Positions 18,755-27,999 of a stretch of DNA of 64,000 nt are shown here, one piece after another. The stretch comes from Photobacterium marinum (lineage in GTDB: Bacteria > Pseudomonadota > Gammaproteobacteria > Enterobacterales > Vibrionaceae). A program made the position numbers and the translations under genes. The stretch is from positions 1-64,000 of the forward strand of contig NZ_AMZO01000016.1 of assembly GCF_000331515.1 (NCBI RefSeq). Reading direction: 5' to 3'. Each line of letters starts with the position of its first letter. The stretch's first letter is position 1. The notes beneath the pieces are model-generated. The model was not told the origin of the DNA, did no database searches, and saw nothing but the letters and a program-made list of their open reading frames with translations.

Positions 18755-20179
18755 TTAACCGACAGTCATCATAAATATGGCGCCGATTGCCATAACGGTA
18801 AGTAGAAATATGCCGAAAACTTCTCGCTTACTGTTAATAAATGCTTTTTGCTGCTCTTTGCGAGCCCACATCATGACCAGAAGCCCCGGGAAATAGAGTA
18901 GAGCAACCAGCAATAGGTAGTGAAGTCCGGCCGCATAAACTAACCATGAACCATAAGCCGTTGCAATCATGCCACCGATAAGGTCGAGATGGCGAGCATT
19001 ACTGTTGTTCCCGTAGCTGTCATTTTTTATCGCAACTTTCAGTCCGTAGGCCGCAGACAGACCATATGGGATCAGAACTGATGATGTTGCGATATTAACA
19101 AGGCTTAGGTAAGTGCTCTGGCTGAACATTGTCATGATCAAAAAAGACTGAACAGCAAGTGTTGATGCTGTAAGTGCAACAATTGGAGCTCCATGACGGT
19201 TTTCTTTGCCAAATACGCGAGGGAATAAGCCGGATTCAGCCGCGACCAGAGGCGCTTCTGCTGTGATTACTGTCCAACTGAGCAAGGCTCCGCATACCGA
19301 GGTGATCAGGCCAAGGTTAATTAACAGCGCCCCCCATGGACCAACGATATGTTCAAGGATCCGAGCCATTGAGGGGTTCTGAAGTTCTGCCAGTTCTTCT
19401 TGAGTCATAACTCCGTAGGAGAACAGGGTTACGATTACATACAGCGATAATGCAGCTAAAAGGGCGATAACGGTCGCCTGTCCGATCGCTTCTCGGCTTT
19501 TTGCCCGTCTGGATAACATGACGGCACCTTCAATGCCGATGAATACCCAAAGGGTAATCGACATGGTATAGCGAATCTGTTCACCAAGCCCACCTAGAGC
19601 AGTGTTGTTTTGTGCCCAGATATCAATGCTGAATTTATCAAAGTTGGCTGCAATGATGGTATAGCCGATAAAGGTAAGGAGAGGGATCAGTTTGGCAATG
19701 GTGACAACCATATTAACAATAGCTGCTTCTTTTACTCCTCGCGTGACCAGGAAATGCATCATCCAGATCAGGATGCTGGCACCAAGAACAGACTGCCAGG
19801 TATTACCTGCACCAAAAATCGTGTTATCAGGTGTGTCGGTAAAAAAGCTCAGGGCACTGAAAACGACAACCGCATATGAGGTGTTGGCAAGAATGGTATT
19901 AAGCCAGAAGCCCCACGCCGAATTGAAGCCCCAGAAGTCACCAAAACCTGCTTTGGCATAGGCGATAACACCGCCATTGATATGAGGTTGGTTAACAGAC
20001 AGGCTGTAAAAGATACGCACTAATGCGAGCATACCGACTCCGGTGATCAGCCAGCCAATGATTACTGCGCCGGGTCCGGCTCCGGCAGCCATGTTTTGTG
20101 GGAGACTGAATATTCCGGCACCGAGCATAGTGCTCAAAACCAAAGCAGTCAAAGATCCTAGCCCGAGTTGATTGTTCAT
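18755..20179 (-). CDS. APC-family basic amino acid/polyamine antiporter
   Basis: 474 residues and about twelve hydrophobic helices. The first helix has the APC signature LSTMLGAGIFSLPQNMA; helix 3 contains GGVIAYAKAGFGDFWGF. This pattern is typical of the arginine/ornithine, lysine and related antiporters (ArcD/YdgI group). No decarboxylase or deiminase gene is adjacent, so the substrate is not defined. ATG at 20179 is preceded by AGAATAAGAAAAG on the coding strand. Confidence 0.88.
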   Translation of the reverse strand: MNNQLGLGSLTALVLSTMLGAGIFSLPQNMAAGAGPGAVIIGWLITGVGMLALVRIFYSLSVNQPHINGGVIAYAKAGFGDFWGFNSAWGFWLNTILANTSYAVVVFSALSFFTDTPDNTIFGAGNTWQSVLGASILIWMMHFLVTRGVKEAAIVNMVVTIAKLIPLLTFIGYTIIAANFDKFSIDIWAQNNTALGGLGEQIRYTMSITLWVFIGIEGAVMLSRRAKSREAIGQATVIALLAALSLYVIVTLFSYGVMTQEELAELQNPSMARILEHIVGPWGALLINLGLITSVCGALLSWTVITAEAPLVAAESGLFPRVFGKENRHGAPIVALTASTLAVQSFLIMTMFSQSTYLSLVNIATSSVLIPYGLSAAYGLKVAIKNDSYGNNSNARHLDLIGGMIATAYGSWLVYAAGLHYLLLVALLYFPGLLVMMWARKEQQKAFINSKREVFGIFLLTVMAIGAIFMMTVG

Positions 20180-20415
20180 CTTTTCTTATTCTGTTTAATT
20201 ATGTTCTATCCAGACCGCTTTATAGCTGTCAGGCGCGGACAATAGAGTATTCACTCTATCAAATCAATGAATTGTCCGAATAAGGGAAGTAAGTGGTTAA
20301 AAAATGCAAACTTATGAATAATTATGAGGAAAAGGAATGCGAAATTATGCTTATGGTGATGCGTTCGAAAAGATAAAGAGTCGAATATGGCTCTTTATCA
20401 GGTAGTTATCAGCGG

Positions 20416-21906
20416 TCAATATTTAACTGGGCGGGCAAGTGCCGATGGATAATTACGCTGAACTGTCAATGCTTCTGCCATTGAGACAACTACTTCTTGA
20501 GTGAATCCGGACGTCACTGGCATTTGTTGTTCAGGATGAATTTCTGTTGGTTTTTCCGCAAGCAGGCCATCATCGTATAACTTAATCAATACCTGATTAG
20601 CTGCGTTTAGGGCTGATGAGGCTTTGACAATTTCACTGCGGGCATAACGATTGCCGGCAAAGGAGATATCTGCTGCTCGAAGTGATGGGTCTTCCCCCGG
20701 AATTTGTTGAGCACCGAACAAAGGGGTTCCGCCAACAGTGGCTGACTTGTAGGCCGGGAGAAGTTTGGCCATATGCTTAATGGCTCTTTCACTTCGGGTA
20801 TGGACGTCGCAGCTTTTCCAGCCGAATTGAATCTTTTTGGTGAACGATTCTCCCAGCTGTGGTTGCGCGCTATCGGTTGTACTGGCAACGAGTCCTTTTC
20901 TGAATAAGGTAATATCTTCAGTCATCCCATGAAGCTGGAAATAACCTTCAGGGTAGGGGGTTAACTGAGCCATACCATCAGGCGTTCCACGCTCACCGTG
21001 GAATATCACTTCAGGCCAGATACCTTCGCATTCCGCCCAGTGGGTTATATAGGCAGCCTTAAACTCGATCATTCGTTTTCGTGGCAGTTTTGCCATGTCA
21101 TCAATCTTACCGGTTTGGAAGCCACATGCATTTACAAGGTAATCAACGTGGGTTGAATGGGTAATATGATCATTGATATCACTATCATACTGCTGATAAG
21201 TGATTTGCCAGCTATTGTCTTGGCTATCTTGCTCAACATCAATCACTCTGGCATTCATATTAAGTGAACAGGTTGGTAGCTTCTCTGCGGCAAGATTTGC
21301 TGTTGCAGCCAGACGAAAGACACTCAGGCCGTATTCTTGTACCAGAATAAACGGAAACTTGAATTGGCTGAGGTTTAGGTTCTTAGCAAGCGGAATCATC
21401 CAATCATCAAGCGATGCGGGGCTATTGGGTACTGGCTTGTTGGCCAGCTCTTCAAGTTCCTCACGATAATAAAGTTTGAAATATTCTTCCGGAGATCCCA
21501 AAACCTGGTTTAGTGGATCGTTGTTGACCAGATTGGCGTATGTTTTTTGCAGAAGGTTTAGCCTGTCAATAAGAGACGATGGTTCACCTTTGTCTCTTTC
21601 CGGCACTGCGACAACGGTAGGGCGAATATTGGCTGTTTGAGGGAAAACTCTCAGTGTATCAATAGATTGCTTGAGCAGAGTCTTGCATTGTTCATCAGAA
21701 ATTTCGCGGTATAGATTTCCACCTGCATGTAGATGGCAGATTGGTGGTCCGTTTACTAGGCTTTTTCCTGCTTCAAACAGTTCGACCTGAATGCCACGTT
21801 CGGCAAGGCGGAGGGCAATGGTGGAACCGGCGATACCGCCACCGATAACGCCGATGGAGAAAGGCTTTTGCCCGTCACTATGATTACAGGCACCATGAAC
21901 ATTCAT
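20416..21906 (-). CDS. FAD-dependent oxidoreductase (DAO-like)
   Basis: 496 residues. The N-terminal dinucleotide fold has IGVIGGGIAGSTIALRLAERG ending in acidic LFEAG, typical of FAD binding. A segment YLVNACGFQTG marks the second FAD contact of the DAO/FAD-dependent amine oxidase fold. PICHLHAGGNLYRE follows the ADP-binding motif. Substrate unknown. ATG 21906 is chosen; a TTG four codons upstream is open, and neither has a clear ribosome-binding site. The gene is monocistronic and divergent from the REC-CheC operon. Confidence 0.82.
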   Translation of the reverse strand: MNVHGACNHSDGQKPFSIGVIGGGIAGSTIALRLAERGIQVELFEAGKSLVNGPPICHLHAGGNLYREISDEQCKTLLKQSIDTLRVFPQTANIRPTVVAVPERDKGEPSSLIDRLNLLQKTYANLVNNDPLNQVLGSPEEYFKLYYREELEELANKPVPNSPASLDDWMIPLAKNLNLSQFKFPFILVQEYGLSVFRLAATANLAAEKLPTCSLNMNARVIDVEQDSQDNSWQITYQQYDSDINDHITHSTHVDYLVNACGFQTGKIDDMAKLPRKRMIEFKAAYITHWAECEGIWPEVIFHGERGTPDGMAQLTPYPEGYFQLHGMTEDITLFRKGLVASTTDSAQPQLGESFTKKIQFGWKSCDVHTRSERAIKHMAKLLPAYKSATVGGTPLFGAQQIPGEDPSLRAADISFAGNRYARSEIVKASSALNAANQVLIKLYDDGLLAEKPTEIHPEQQMPVTSGFTQEVVVSMAEALTVQRNYPSALARPVKY

Positions 21907-22247
21907 ATTGGCTGACAAGTACTTTTGGTCATTTTGATAATAGTTAGCATTCTACTGTGCCTTCTTTATGTTTTAAACATCAACAGAGTGCATACCAGTA
22001 GATTAGGGGGGAGAGTTTACAATGTAAATAGCCAGGTTTAGCAAGTGGATAGATATCCGCTAAAACTAGGTTATTGGGGTTACGCTGTCACATTTTAATG
22101 AGGTCTTACCTGACATGCTAATTGATAAATTCAACAGATTTAGGCAGACCGGGCAATGTTCAGCTGTTATTATCTTGAGGTTACTTGAGTTAAGTAACAT
22201 AAGAATAATGAAAAGCGCTCCGCAAGAAGAAGCGCCAAGGAGCTAGC
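21907..22247. other. Divergent intergenic region
   Basis: A 341-bp region between the FAD oxidoreductase (-) and the REC-CheC gene (+). I see no ORF with a credible start. It holds the inverted repeat at 22180-22198 and the AAGGAG ribosome-binding site of the REC-CheC gene, and must carry promoters for both sides. Confidence 0.6.
22180..22198. promoter_or_regulatory. Inverted repeat upstream of REC-CheC operon
   Basis: Perfect 7-bp arms GTTACTT-GAGTT-AAGTAAC, 49 bp before the ATG. A TTGAGG hexamer (22175-22180) touches the left arm. It is placed where an operator overlapping a promoter would lie. No known regulator matched. Confidence 0.45.
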
Positions 22248-23252
22248 ATGGCAACTTCAATTTTGATCTGCGATGACTCAGCGTTAGCCCGTAAGCAGAT
22301 GGCCCGTGCTCTGCCTGCCTCGCTCGATGCTGAAGTCACTTTTGCTGTAAACGGTGTGGAAGCACTGCAGCACCTGAAGAAAGAAAAGTTTGCGTTGATG
22401 TTTTTGGATCTGACTATGCCTGAGATGGACGGCTATCAGACCCTGGAAGCGATCAACCAAGAAGGGATCGACATTAAAGTCATTGTTGTGTCGGGTGATA
22501 TTCAGCCTCAGGCTCAGGCCAGGGTTAAAGCTCTCGGTGCAATTGAATTCCTTAAAAAGCCTGTCGATAAGGCGCACCTGAAAGAACTGCTTAAAACGCT
22601 CATCCCGTCTGAGCCTCCGGCATTTGATGCCGTGATTCAACGGGTAGCAACCCCAGCGCTTCGTCGTCGCGATATTTATCTGGAAGTGGCAAACGTAGCG
22701 ATTGGTCGTGCTGCGGACTCACTGGCCCGACATTTCGATGTGTTTGTAAATCTTCCGCTTCCTAACGTGAACGTGTTTGAAGTTAGTGAACTTCATATGA
22801 CGATGCGCCATTTGGCAAGCAGCAGTACCATGTCCGGAATCTGCCAGGGCTTCAGTGGTGAAGGTATTGCCGGGGAAGCTCTTGTTCTGTTGAGTGATTC
22901 CAGCCTGACAGATTTGATGTCGATGATGAAATATCCAGTTGAAGAGGGAGGCAACTCTGAACTGGAATTGTTAATGGACGTCAGCAATATCCTGGTAGGT
23001 TCTTTCCTCAAAGGTCTGGGCCAGCAGGCTGAAGTGAAGTTTTTCCAAAGTCACCCGGTATTGCTTGGTCAGCATATTCCTATTGAAGATATGATTGAGC
23101 AAACAGAAGGTAACTGGCGAAGAACAATGACGTTTGAAGTCAGTTACGGTATCGAGGGTACGGAAATTAAATGCGACCTGTTGTTAATGTTTGTCGATGA
23201 ATCGTTGCCGCTACTTGATAACAAATTGTCTTACCTGATGGATGAGGATTAA
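22248..23252 (+). CDS. Response regulator fused to a CheC-type phosphatase domain
   Basis: 334 residues. REC domain 1-120 with D9/D10, phospho-acceptor D54 (MFLDLTMPEMDG) and K104 (LKKPVD). The C-terminal ~200 residues match CheC: the first active-site motif (D/S)x3Ex2Nx22P is exactly present as D142, E146, N149, P172. The second copy is altered (E240, D244, N247, P270) but keeps the spacing. CheC phosphatases dephosphorylate CheY-P, so this protein may switch itself or another regulator off. It starts after AAGGAG and is followed 3 nt later by a PAS gene. No CheA is adjacent. Confidence 0.88.
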   Translation: MATSILICDDSALARKQMARALPASLDAEVTFAVNGVEALQHLKKEKFALMFLDLTMPEMDGYQTLEAINQEGIDIKVIVVSGDIQPQAQARVKALGAIEFLKKPVDKAHLKELLKTLIPSEPPAFDAVIQRVATPALRRRDIYLEVANVAIGRAADSLARHFDVFVNLPLPNVNVFEVSELHMTMRHLASSSTMSGICQGFSGEGIAGEALVLLSDSSLTDLMSMMKYPVEEGGNSELELLMDVSNILVGSFLKGLGQQAEVKFFQSHPVLLGQHIPIEDMIEQTEGNWRRTMTFEVSYGIEGTEIKCDLLLMFVDESLPLLDNKLSYLMDED

Positions 23253-23255
23253 GCC

Positions 23256-23702
23256 ATGTTTTCGTTACCAGCCGAATTTGAGCAGTTTCACTGGATGGTT
23301 GACATGGTTCAGCATGTCGATGTCGGGCTCGTTGTACTAGACAAGGATTACAATATCCATGTCTGGAATGGTTTCATGATTCACCATAGTGGTAAGCAGG
23401 CTCATGAGGCAATTGGTAAAAATATTTTTGAGATTTTCCCTGAAATTCCTCAGGAATGGTTTAACGCTAAAGCCAAGCCTGTTTTTGAATTAGGATGTCG
23501 CAGTTTCCTCATCTGGCGCCAGCGTCCATATTTGTTCAAATGCCGTAATGTGCGGCCGATTACACAGCAGGCTCCTTTTATGTATCAGAATGTGACCCTG
23601 AATCCGATGACGTCCCCTAAAGGGGATGTGGACTACCTCTTTATGTCTGTTGAAGATGCCACGGCGGAAGCAATAGCCGAAGAGCGAGGTATGAATAAAT
23701 AA
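23256..23702 (+). CDS. PAS-domain protein
   Basis: 148 residues forming a single PAS domain: VDVGLVVLDKDYNIHVWNGFM and AIGKNIFEIFPEIP are typical PAS strands and helices. There is no kinase, GGDEF or other output domain, so it probably acts by protein contact or by binding a small ligand. It begins 3 nt after the REC-CheC stop codon and is clearly co-transcribed. A terminator follows. The pairing suggests it is the sensor or partner for the REC-CheC protein; this is inference. Confidence 0.85.
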   Translation: MFSLPAEFEQFHWMVDMVQHVDVGLVVLDKDYNIHVWNGFMIHHSGKQAHEAIGKNIFEIFPEIPQEWFNAKAKPVFELGCRSFLIWRQRPYLFKCRNVRPITQQAPFMYQNVTLNPMTSPKGDVDYLFMSVEDATAEAIAEERGMNK

Positions 23703-23712
23703 ACCGCATTTC

Positions 23713-23737
23713 AAAGCCCATGTATATGGGCTTTTTT
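23713..23737 (+). terminator. Terminator after PAS gene
   Basis: Stem AAGCCCAT / ATGGGCTT followed by TTTTT, about 11 nt after the PAS gene stop. Confidence 0.92.
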
Positions 23738-23930
23738 CTTTTTATTAGATGATAAATTCATCATTTCCCTACTGTTAAATATCTCAATTCCATTTGACCC
23801 TAACTCTTTTCCTGAAATGTGAGAAAGACTGGCTTTTTTAGGCTTTTTCAAAGATTTTTATTTGTAAATCAGATGGTTTGATTCTAAGCCTATGAAGTAG
23901 TGGCAAAAAACTAATAATAGGGATATCTAT

Positions 23931-24941
23931 ATGACAAAGTTATTCAAACTGCTTCCTGTCGTTTTGTTAGTTTCAGGTGTTTCTCATGCTGCAACGGATA
24001 ATCCGTGGTATGCAGGTGCGCGTGTTGGTGGTACTAATTTCGACAGCTTCGATGGCGCTCTTGATGGTCAAGAAGGAGCTTTCGAACGTGACGATTGGGG
24101 TGGTGGCGCATTCATTGGCTATAACTACAACTCATGGTTTGCTGTAGAAGGTGGCTATACTTACCTTGGTCAGGCTGATGCTAAGCAGGGTAGTGGTGGC
24201 TTCGAAGTTCATGGTCTGGACATTGTTGGTAAGTTCACCTGGAGTGTCGCTCCATCTATCGATATCTTTGGTAAGGCAGGTGGCTACCTTTATGACGTTG
24301 ATAACAGCGTAAATAGTAAAGATGACTCCGGTCTGTCCGGTACTATAGGTGTTGGTGCAGAGTATTTCTTCAATGACGATTTGTCTGCTCGACTTGAATA
24401 TCAATACTACAATCAGGTCGGTGACGATGAGCCGGGAGAAAGCGATGTTCATTTTTACGGTTTGAGCCTGGTATATCATTGGGGCGCAGAACCGGCAGTT
24501 GCAATAGAACCAGAACCTGTTGTTGAGCCTGAACCTGTGCCAGAGCCTGAGCCGGTACCGGTTGAACCAGAAGTAATTAAGATTGAGGCTCTGAGTGTGG
24601 CATTACCTTTTGCATTCGACAGCAATGCCTTGACTCAGGCTGACATTGAACGCCTAAAACCAATCGGTGATCGTTTAGTTGAGCATCCTGATGCAAAACT
24701 GTATGTCATTGGCCACACAGACAGCCGTGGTTCTGAAGCATACAACCAGAAACTGTCTGAAGAGCGTGCTGGTGTGGTTGCTGGATATTTGGGATCTCAC
24801 TTTGGGATAGAAAAAGACCGAGTTATTGTTCAGGGCCGTGGTGAAACTGATCCTGTTGCACCAAACGATACTGAGGAAGGTCGCGCGCAAAACCGCCGGG
24901 TGGAAGCATATACCCCAGGGTTTGAAATTACACAACAGTAA
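23931..24941 (+). CDS. ompA: OmpA-family outer membrane protein
   Basis: 336 residues. Signal peptide 1-20 (LLPVVLLVSGVSHA), an eight-stranded barrel region (about 22-183) with alternating aromatic strands (NPWYAGARVGG ... VHFYGLSLVYHW), a Pro-Glu-rich linker (about 188-213, repeated PEP), and an OmpA C-terminal peptidoglycan-binding domain (about 220-330) with GHTDSRGSEAYN and RAQNRRVEA, including the Asp and Arg that bind diaminopimelate. It links the outer membrane to peptidoglycan. A strong bidirectional terminator follows. Confidence 0.92.
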   Translation: MTKLFKLLPVVLLVSGVSHAATDNPWYAGARVGGTNFDSFDGALDGQEGAFERDDWGGGAFIGYNYNSWFAVEGGYTYLGQADAKQGSGGFEVHGLDIVGKFTWSVAPSIDIFGKAGGYLYDVDNSVNSKDDSGLSGTIGVGAEYFFNDDLSARLEYQYYNQVGDDEPGESDVHFYGLSLVYHWGAEPAVAIEPEPVVEPEPVPEPEPVPVEPEVIKIEALSVALPFAFDSNALTQADIERLKPIGDRLVEHPDAKLYVIGHTDSRGSEAYNQKLSEERAGVVAGYLGSHFGIEKDRVIVQGRGETDPVAPNDTEEGRAQNRRVEAYTPGFEITQQ

Positions 24942-24952
24942 GTAATTTTTCT

Positions 24953-24981
24953 AAAAAAAAGCGCCTCAGGGCGCTTTTTTT
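24953..24981. terminator. Bidirectional terminator between ompA-like gene and loiP-like gene
   Basis: Stem AAAAGCGCC / GGCGCTTTT with a TCAG loop, with an A-run on the left and a T-run on the right. Confidence 0.95.
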
Positions 24982-25016
24982 CTCTGTAGCAGCTATGAAT
25001 CTCAATTCGCTTTGAA

Positions 25017-25808
25017 TTACAGACGGCATTGAGGACGCGTCGCATTATAAGCTGGTAGCCTGCCGATTTCTGCTTTCAGATCATCAATGCGAGTATCGTG
25101 GGATGGGTGAGTTGAAAGCAGTTCTGGAGGCTGTTGTCCACCAGATGCTTTATTCATGTTTTTCCATAGGCTGACACTTTCATTCGGATCAAAGCCTGCT
25201 TGAGCCATCAAGCGCAGACCGATGATGTCAGATTCAGATTCCTGTGCGCGGCCATATGGCATTAAAACGCCGTACTGAACCCCCAGCCCAAGTCCCGCCA
25301 TTGCTGCATCATGGTAATCAGTCCCACTGATTGCAATGCTGGAAAGTTTCAAGCCTACGTTAGTCATTTGGCTTCGAGAAAGGCGCTCATTACTGTGTTG
25401 GGCGATGACGTGGCCGATCTCATGACCAATAACCGAAGCGAGTTGATCCTGGTTAGTGGCAACGTTGAGTAATCCAGTGTAGACGCCGATTTTACCACCA
25501 GGTAAAGCAAAGGCGTTGACTTGCTTGCTGTCAAAGACGACAACTTCCCAATCGCTGAAGCCTTCAGCTGGTGAAAGTTGGGCGGTTAAGGTATCAGTAA
25601 CACACTGCACATATTGGTTTGTTTTAGCGTCTTTGTTAACTTTTTCCTGTTTTTTCAGAGTGTCAAAGGATTGAGAGCCCAACTGAGACATTTCCTGATC
25701 TGAAAACAGCAAAACCTGCTGGCGTCCGGTCGGGGAACTGGAACAGGCTGATAAAACCATTGTCGAGGCTAATACTCCGGTGATAAAAAGAAGACGAAAG
25801 TGACTCAT
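25017..25808 (-). CDS. loiP: M48-family zinc metalloprotease lipoprotein (LoiP-like)
   Basis: 263 residues. A lipobox LSAC places the lipidated cysteine at C22. The zinc site HExxH is H129-E130-H133 in VIGHEIGHVIAQH, with the third ligand in the later AQESESD segment. This architecture matches LoiP/YggG outer-membrane or periplasmic proteases of E. coli, involved in envelope quality control and cleavage between small hydrophobic residues. It is monocistronic, convergent with the OmpA-family gene. The gene symbol is by similarity. Confidence 0.88.
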   Translation of the reverse strand: MSHFRLLFITGVLASTMVLSACSSSPTGRQQVLLFSDQEMSQLGSQSFDTLKKQEKVNKDAKTNQYVQCVTDTLTAQLSPAEGFSDWEVVVFDSKQVNAFALPGGKIGVYTGLLNVATNQDQLASVIGHEIGHVIAQHSNERLSRSQMTNVGLKLSSIAISGTDYHDAAMAGLGLGVQYGVLMPYGRAQESESDIIGLRLMAQAGFDPNESVSLWKNMNKASGGQQPPELLSTHPSHDTRIDDLKAEIGRLPAYNATRPQCRL

Positions 25809-25936
25809 GAGTGATTCCTTTCATTCAATTATAGATAAGGTGAATGGCCGAATCATACTATGGGCTCGCCATTCTTTATAGTCGACAAACATTCAGAATG
25901 TTATTCTGGTTGGAAACAAAGGTGAAAGGTAACTAC

Positions 25937-26368
25937 ATGAGCATATGGAAAAAACAATTTTCGCTGGATACGTTGAACCAGTCATCAGTAAATACATTGG
26001 TTGAACATTTGGGGATCGAGTACAGTGGTTTTGATGACACCAGCCTGAGTGCTGTTATGCCTGTGGATGCCCGTACTCATCAGCCACTCGGAATGCTGCA
26101 TGGTGGTGCATCTGTGGTGTTAGCGGAGACACTTGGATCCCTTGCTGCAAATATGTGTGTTGATGAGCATCATTACTGTGTAGGGTTAGATATTAATGCT
26201 AACCATGTCCGTGGTGTACGAAGTGGCTTAGTGAAAGGCCGGGCTGAGCCTGTGCACATCGGTACGACAACTCAGGTATGGCAAATAGAAATCTCTGATG
26301 AACATGGCCGTCTTGTTTGTACCAGTCGACTGACAATGGCTGTAATGAAACATAAGAAAAAAGATTAA
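25937..26368 (+). CDS. menI: Hotdog-fold acyl-CoA thioesterase (MenI/YdiI-like)
   Basis: 143 residues once the start is set at ATG 25937, which has AAAGGT upstream; the open frame extends 31 codons further without a site. The hotdog motif HQPLGMLHGGASVVLAETLGS has the catalytic-region G-x-x-H-G-G and the following Glu of the PaaI/YdiI group. The likely reaction is hydrolysis of 1,4-dihydroxy-2-naphthoyl-CoA in menaquinone synthesis, as for E. coli MenI, though related proteins act on other acyl-CoAs. A small gene follows 5 nt later, probably in one operon. Confidence 0.86.
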   Translation: MSIWKKQFSLDTLNQSSVNTLVEHLGIEYSGFDDTSLSAVMPVDARTHQPLGMLHGGASVVLAETLGSLAANMCVDEHHYCVGLDINANHVRGVRSGLVKGRAEPVHIGTTTQVWQIEISDEHGRLVCTSRLTMAVMKHKKKD

Positions 26369-26373
26369 TTGAT

Positions 26374-26610
26374 ATGAATCTGACCTTTTCAGAAGGACGA
26401 ATTATCGCCAACCAGCATGAACTAGTTGTGCGATTGAATGGTAACTCCCGTGTAACCATGCAGGCGCTGGCTGATGATATCACCTTAATTGGTGGCGCTA
26501 ATGTGATAACCGCTTCAGGTAGCGGGGTAAACTGGTCTGTTAGGCTGGATAATGAAGAGCAGTTACATGAAGTAGCTGAAGCGATAGGTATTGCCGTTCA
26601 GCAGCGGTGA
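26374..26610 (+). CDS. Small uncharacterised protein (possibly DUF3389)
   Basis: 78 residues, mostly beta (FSEGRIIANQHELVVRLNG ... VNWSVRLDNEEQL) with a C-terminal helix. It looks like a small conserved Vibrionaceae family; DUF3389 is my best guess from memory and is not certain. It begins 5 nt after the thioesterase stop and shares its terminator. Confidence 0.7.
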   Translation: MNLTFSEGRIIANQHELVVRLNGNSRVTMQALADDITLIGGANVITASGSGVNWSVRLDNEEQLHEVAEAIGIAVQQR

Positions 26611-26643
26611 TATGATTAGTTGTTATGATTGTAATGGATGAGT

Positions 26644-26667
26644 GCCGTGCATTATGCACGGCTTTTT
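26644..26667 (+). terminator. Terminator after menI-like operon
   Basis: Stem GCCGTGCA / TGCACGGC with a TTA loop and TTTTTG, 33 nt after the small gene. Confidence 0.93.
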
Positions 26668-27039
26668 GTTGCCTGATATTCCATTGGCGTAGCTCAGAAT
26701 TAAGTGCGAATTCATATTTGAGCTAAGCATATGAAATTCACCATGGGAAAGATTATAAATCTTAGTCTAAGTGAGTGATTTTATGGTTCATTTGATGAGG
26801 TTTGTCATTTTGTTTTCGAGTAAAGACTGTTTTTGTACGTCACTAAGCAATATGGTGCATTTTATTGAGAGCACGGGCTCATAATTGACTATTTTGACTC
26901 AAAAATCTGGTCTGTGAAGGTGAATTATTGCACTCTGGTTATTGTAAACAAACACATGTGCGTTAGTTATATCTCCGAGTATTTGTACAGGGTATGTGAG
27001 TTTGGCTCAGGTTAGATTTAAAGAGCAAAGGGAGTGTCG
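26668..27039. other. Non-coding intergenic stretch
   Basis: A 372-bp AT-rich region before the APH-like gene. I see no ORF with a start site longer than about 15 codons and no convincing hairpin. It should contain the promoter for the downstream gene. Confidence 0.5.
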
Positions 27040-27936
27040 ATGATTCAACCGCAACTTAAGCGAATCGCCGGAAATGCTTATCGGATGATGTTTGGTCTGC
27101 GCCCCGAAGTGTGCAATTTACAGGAAACATTTTATGGGTGGGTTGTTTTTGTTGCTTCACCAGGCAGCAGAAAAGCAGTTGTGAAATTCTCTCGGGAAAT
27201 AGGGCGGCTTGCTAAAGAGGTTCAAGGCTTAGAGCGCTTGTCTCAAGTATTGACCTGCCCTGTACCGGAAGTGCTATTTTTCGGACGCGAAGAAGGCCAC
27301 GATTACATTATGCTTGAATGGTTGGATGGTGAGTCAGCACATAATTTACCTGATGACCCAGTTGCCTTGGAGCAGTTCCGTGAGAGCTATACAGATGTAC
27401 TGCTTGCGCTACATGAGCATCAGTCTCAGAAAGGTTTTGAAATTGGGGACGATGAGTTTGTTCCCGACTTTATTCAAGCTTATGAAAGCTGGATGTCGCC
27501 AGTTCTACGCTACGTTCAGAGCAGTTGCTCTCCATTTTCTTCAAAATTGAAAGATGCCTATGCGGGGTTGTGGGAAAACAGGGAAGAGATCTTGTCACCG
27601 CTTAACCAAATCGCTTCTTTGGTACATGATGACTGTCATGTAGGAAATGTTCTCTTTGATCCCAGAACTTATAAGGTTGCAGCGATCGTTGACCCTTGTG
27701 ATGTAGGTTTTAAGCACTATGAACTTGATTTATTCCACTTGTATGATGTCCGGCCTGATTTAAGGCTTGTTGAACGTTATCAGGAAAAGAAAAAGTTGGC
27801 AGAAGGTTTTGAGTGGCGACGCTGGTTTTTCAGCTTATGGGATGACGCAAAACATAGCCGGAATATGGGGTGGTATGATGAGAGGTGGCTAGTGTCGAAA
27901 GTTGCTTTGTTTGAAGCCAGTTACGCCGGCCGTTAA
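27040..27936 (+). CDS. Aminoglycoside-phosphotransferase-like kinase (APH/choline kinase fold)
   Basis: 298 residues. The lysine strand is KAVVKFSRE. The hinge follows in IMLEWLDGES. The catalytic loop is LVHDDCHVGNVLF, equivalent to Brenner motif HxDxxxxN, and the metal-binding aspartate is in AAIVDPCDV. This is the APH/fructosamine-kinase-like fold. The substrate is unknown and need not be an antibiotic. ATG 27040 fits AGGGAG five bases upstream better than the GTG at 27034. The retropepsin-like lipoprotein gene follows after 63 bp. Confidence 0.82.
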   Translation: MIQPQLKRIAGNAYRMMFGLRPEVCNLQETFYGWVVFVASPGSRKAVVKFSREIGRLAKEVQGLERLSQVLTCPVPEVLFFGREEGHDYIMLEWLDGESAHNLPDDPVALEQFRESYTDVLLALHEHQSQKGFEIGDDEFVPDFIQAYESWMSPVLRYVQSSCSPFSSKLKDAYAGLWENREEILSPLNQIASLVHDDCHVGNVLFDPRTYKVAAIVDPCDVGFKHYELDLFHLYDVRPDLRLVERYQEKKKLAEGFEWRRWFFSLWDDAKHSRNMGWYDERWLVSKVALFEASYAGR

Positions 27937-27999
27937 ATTTGCTCCGGAATGATATATCTGCATATTATTTTTATATAGGAAAGTATAAGGGGTCGCATA

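Noticed and set aside
27040-27936. APH-like protein as an antibiotic-resistance gene
   Set aside because: The fold also covers many metabolic kinases; the catalytic loop is divergent (HDDCH) and no mobile-element context is present.
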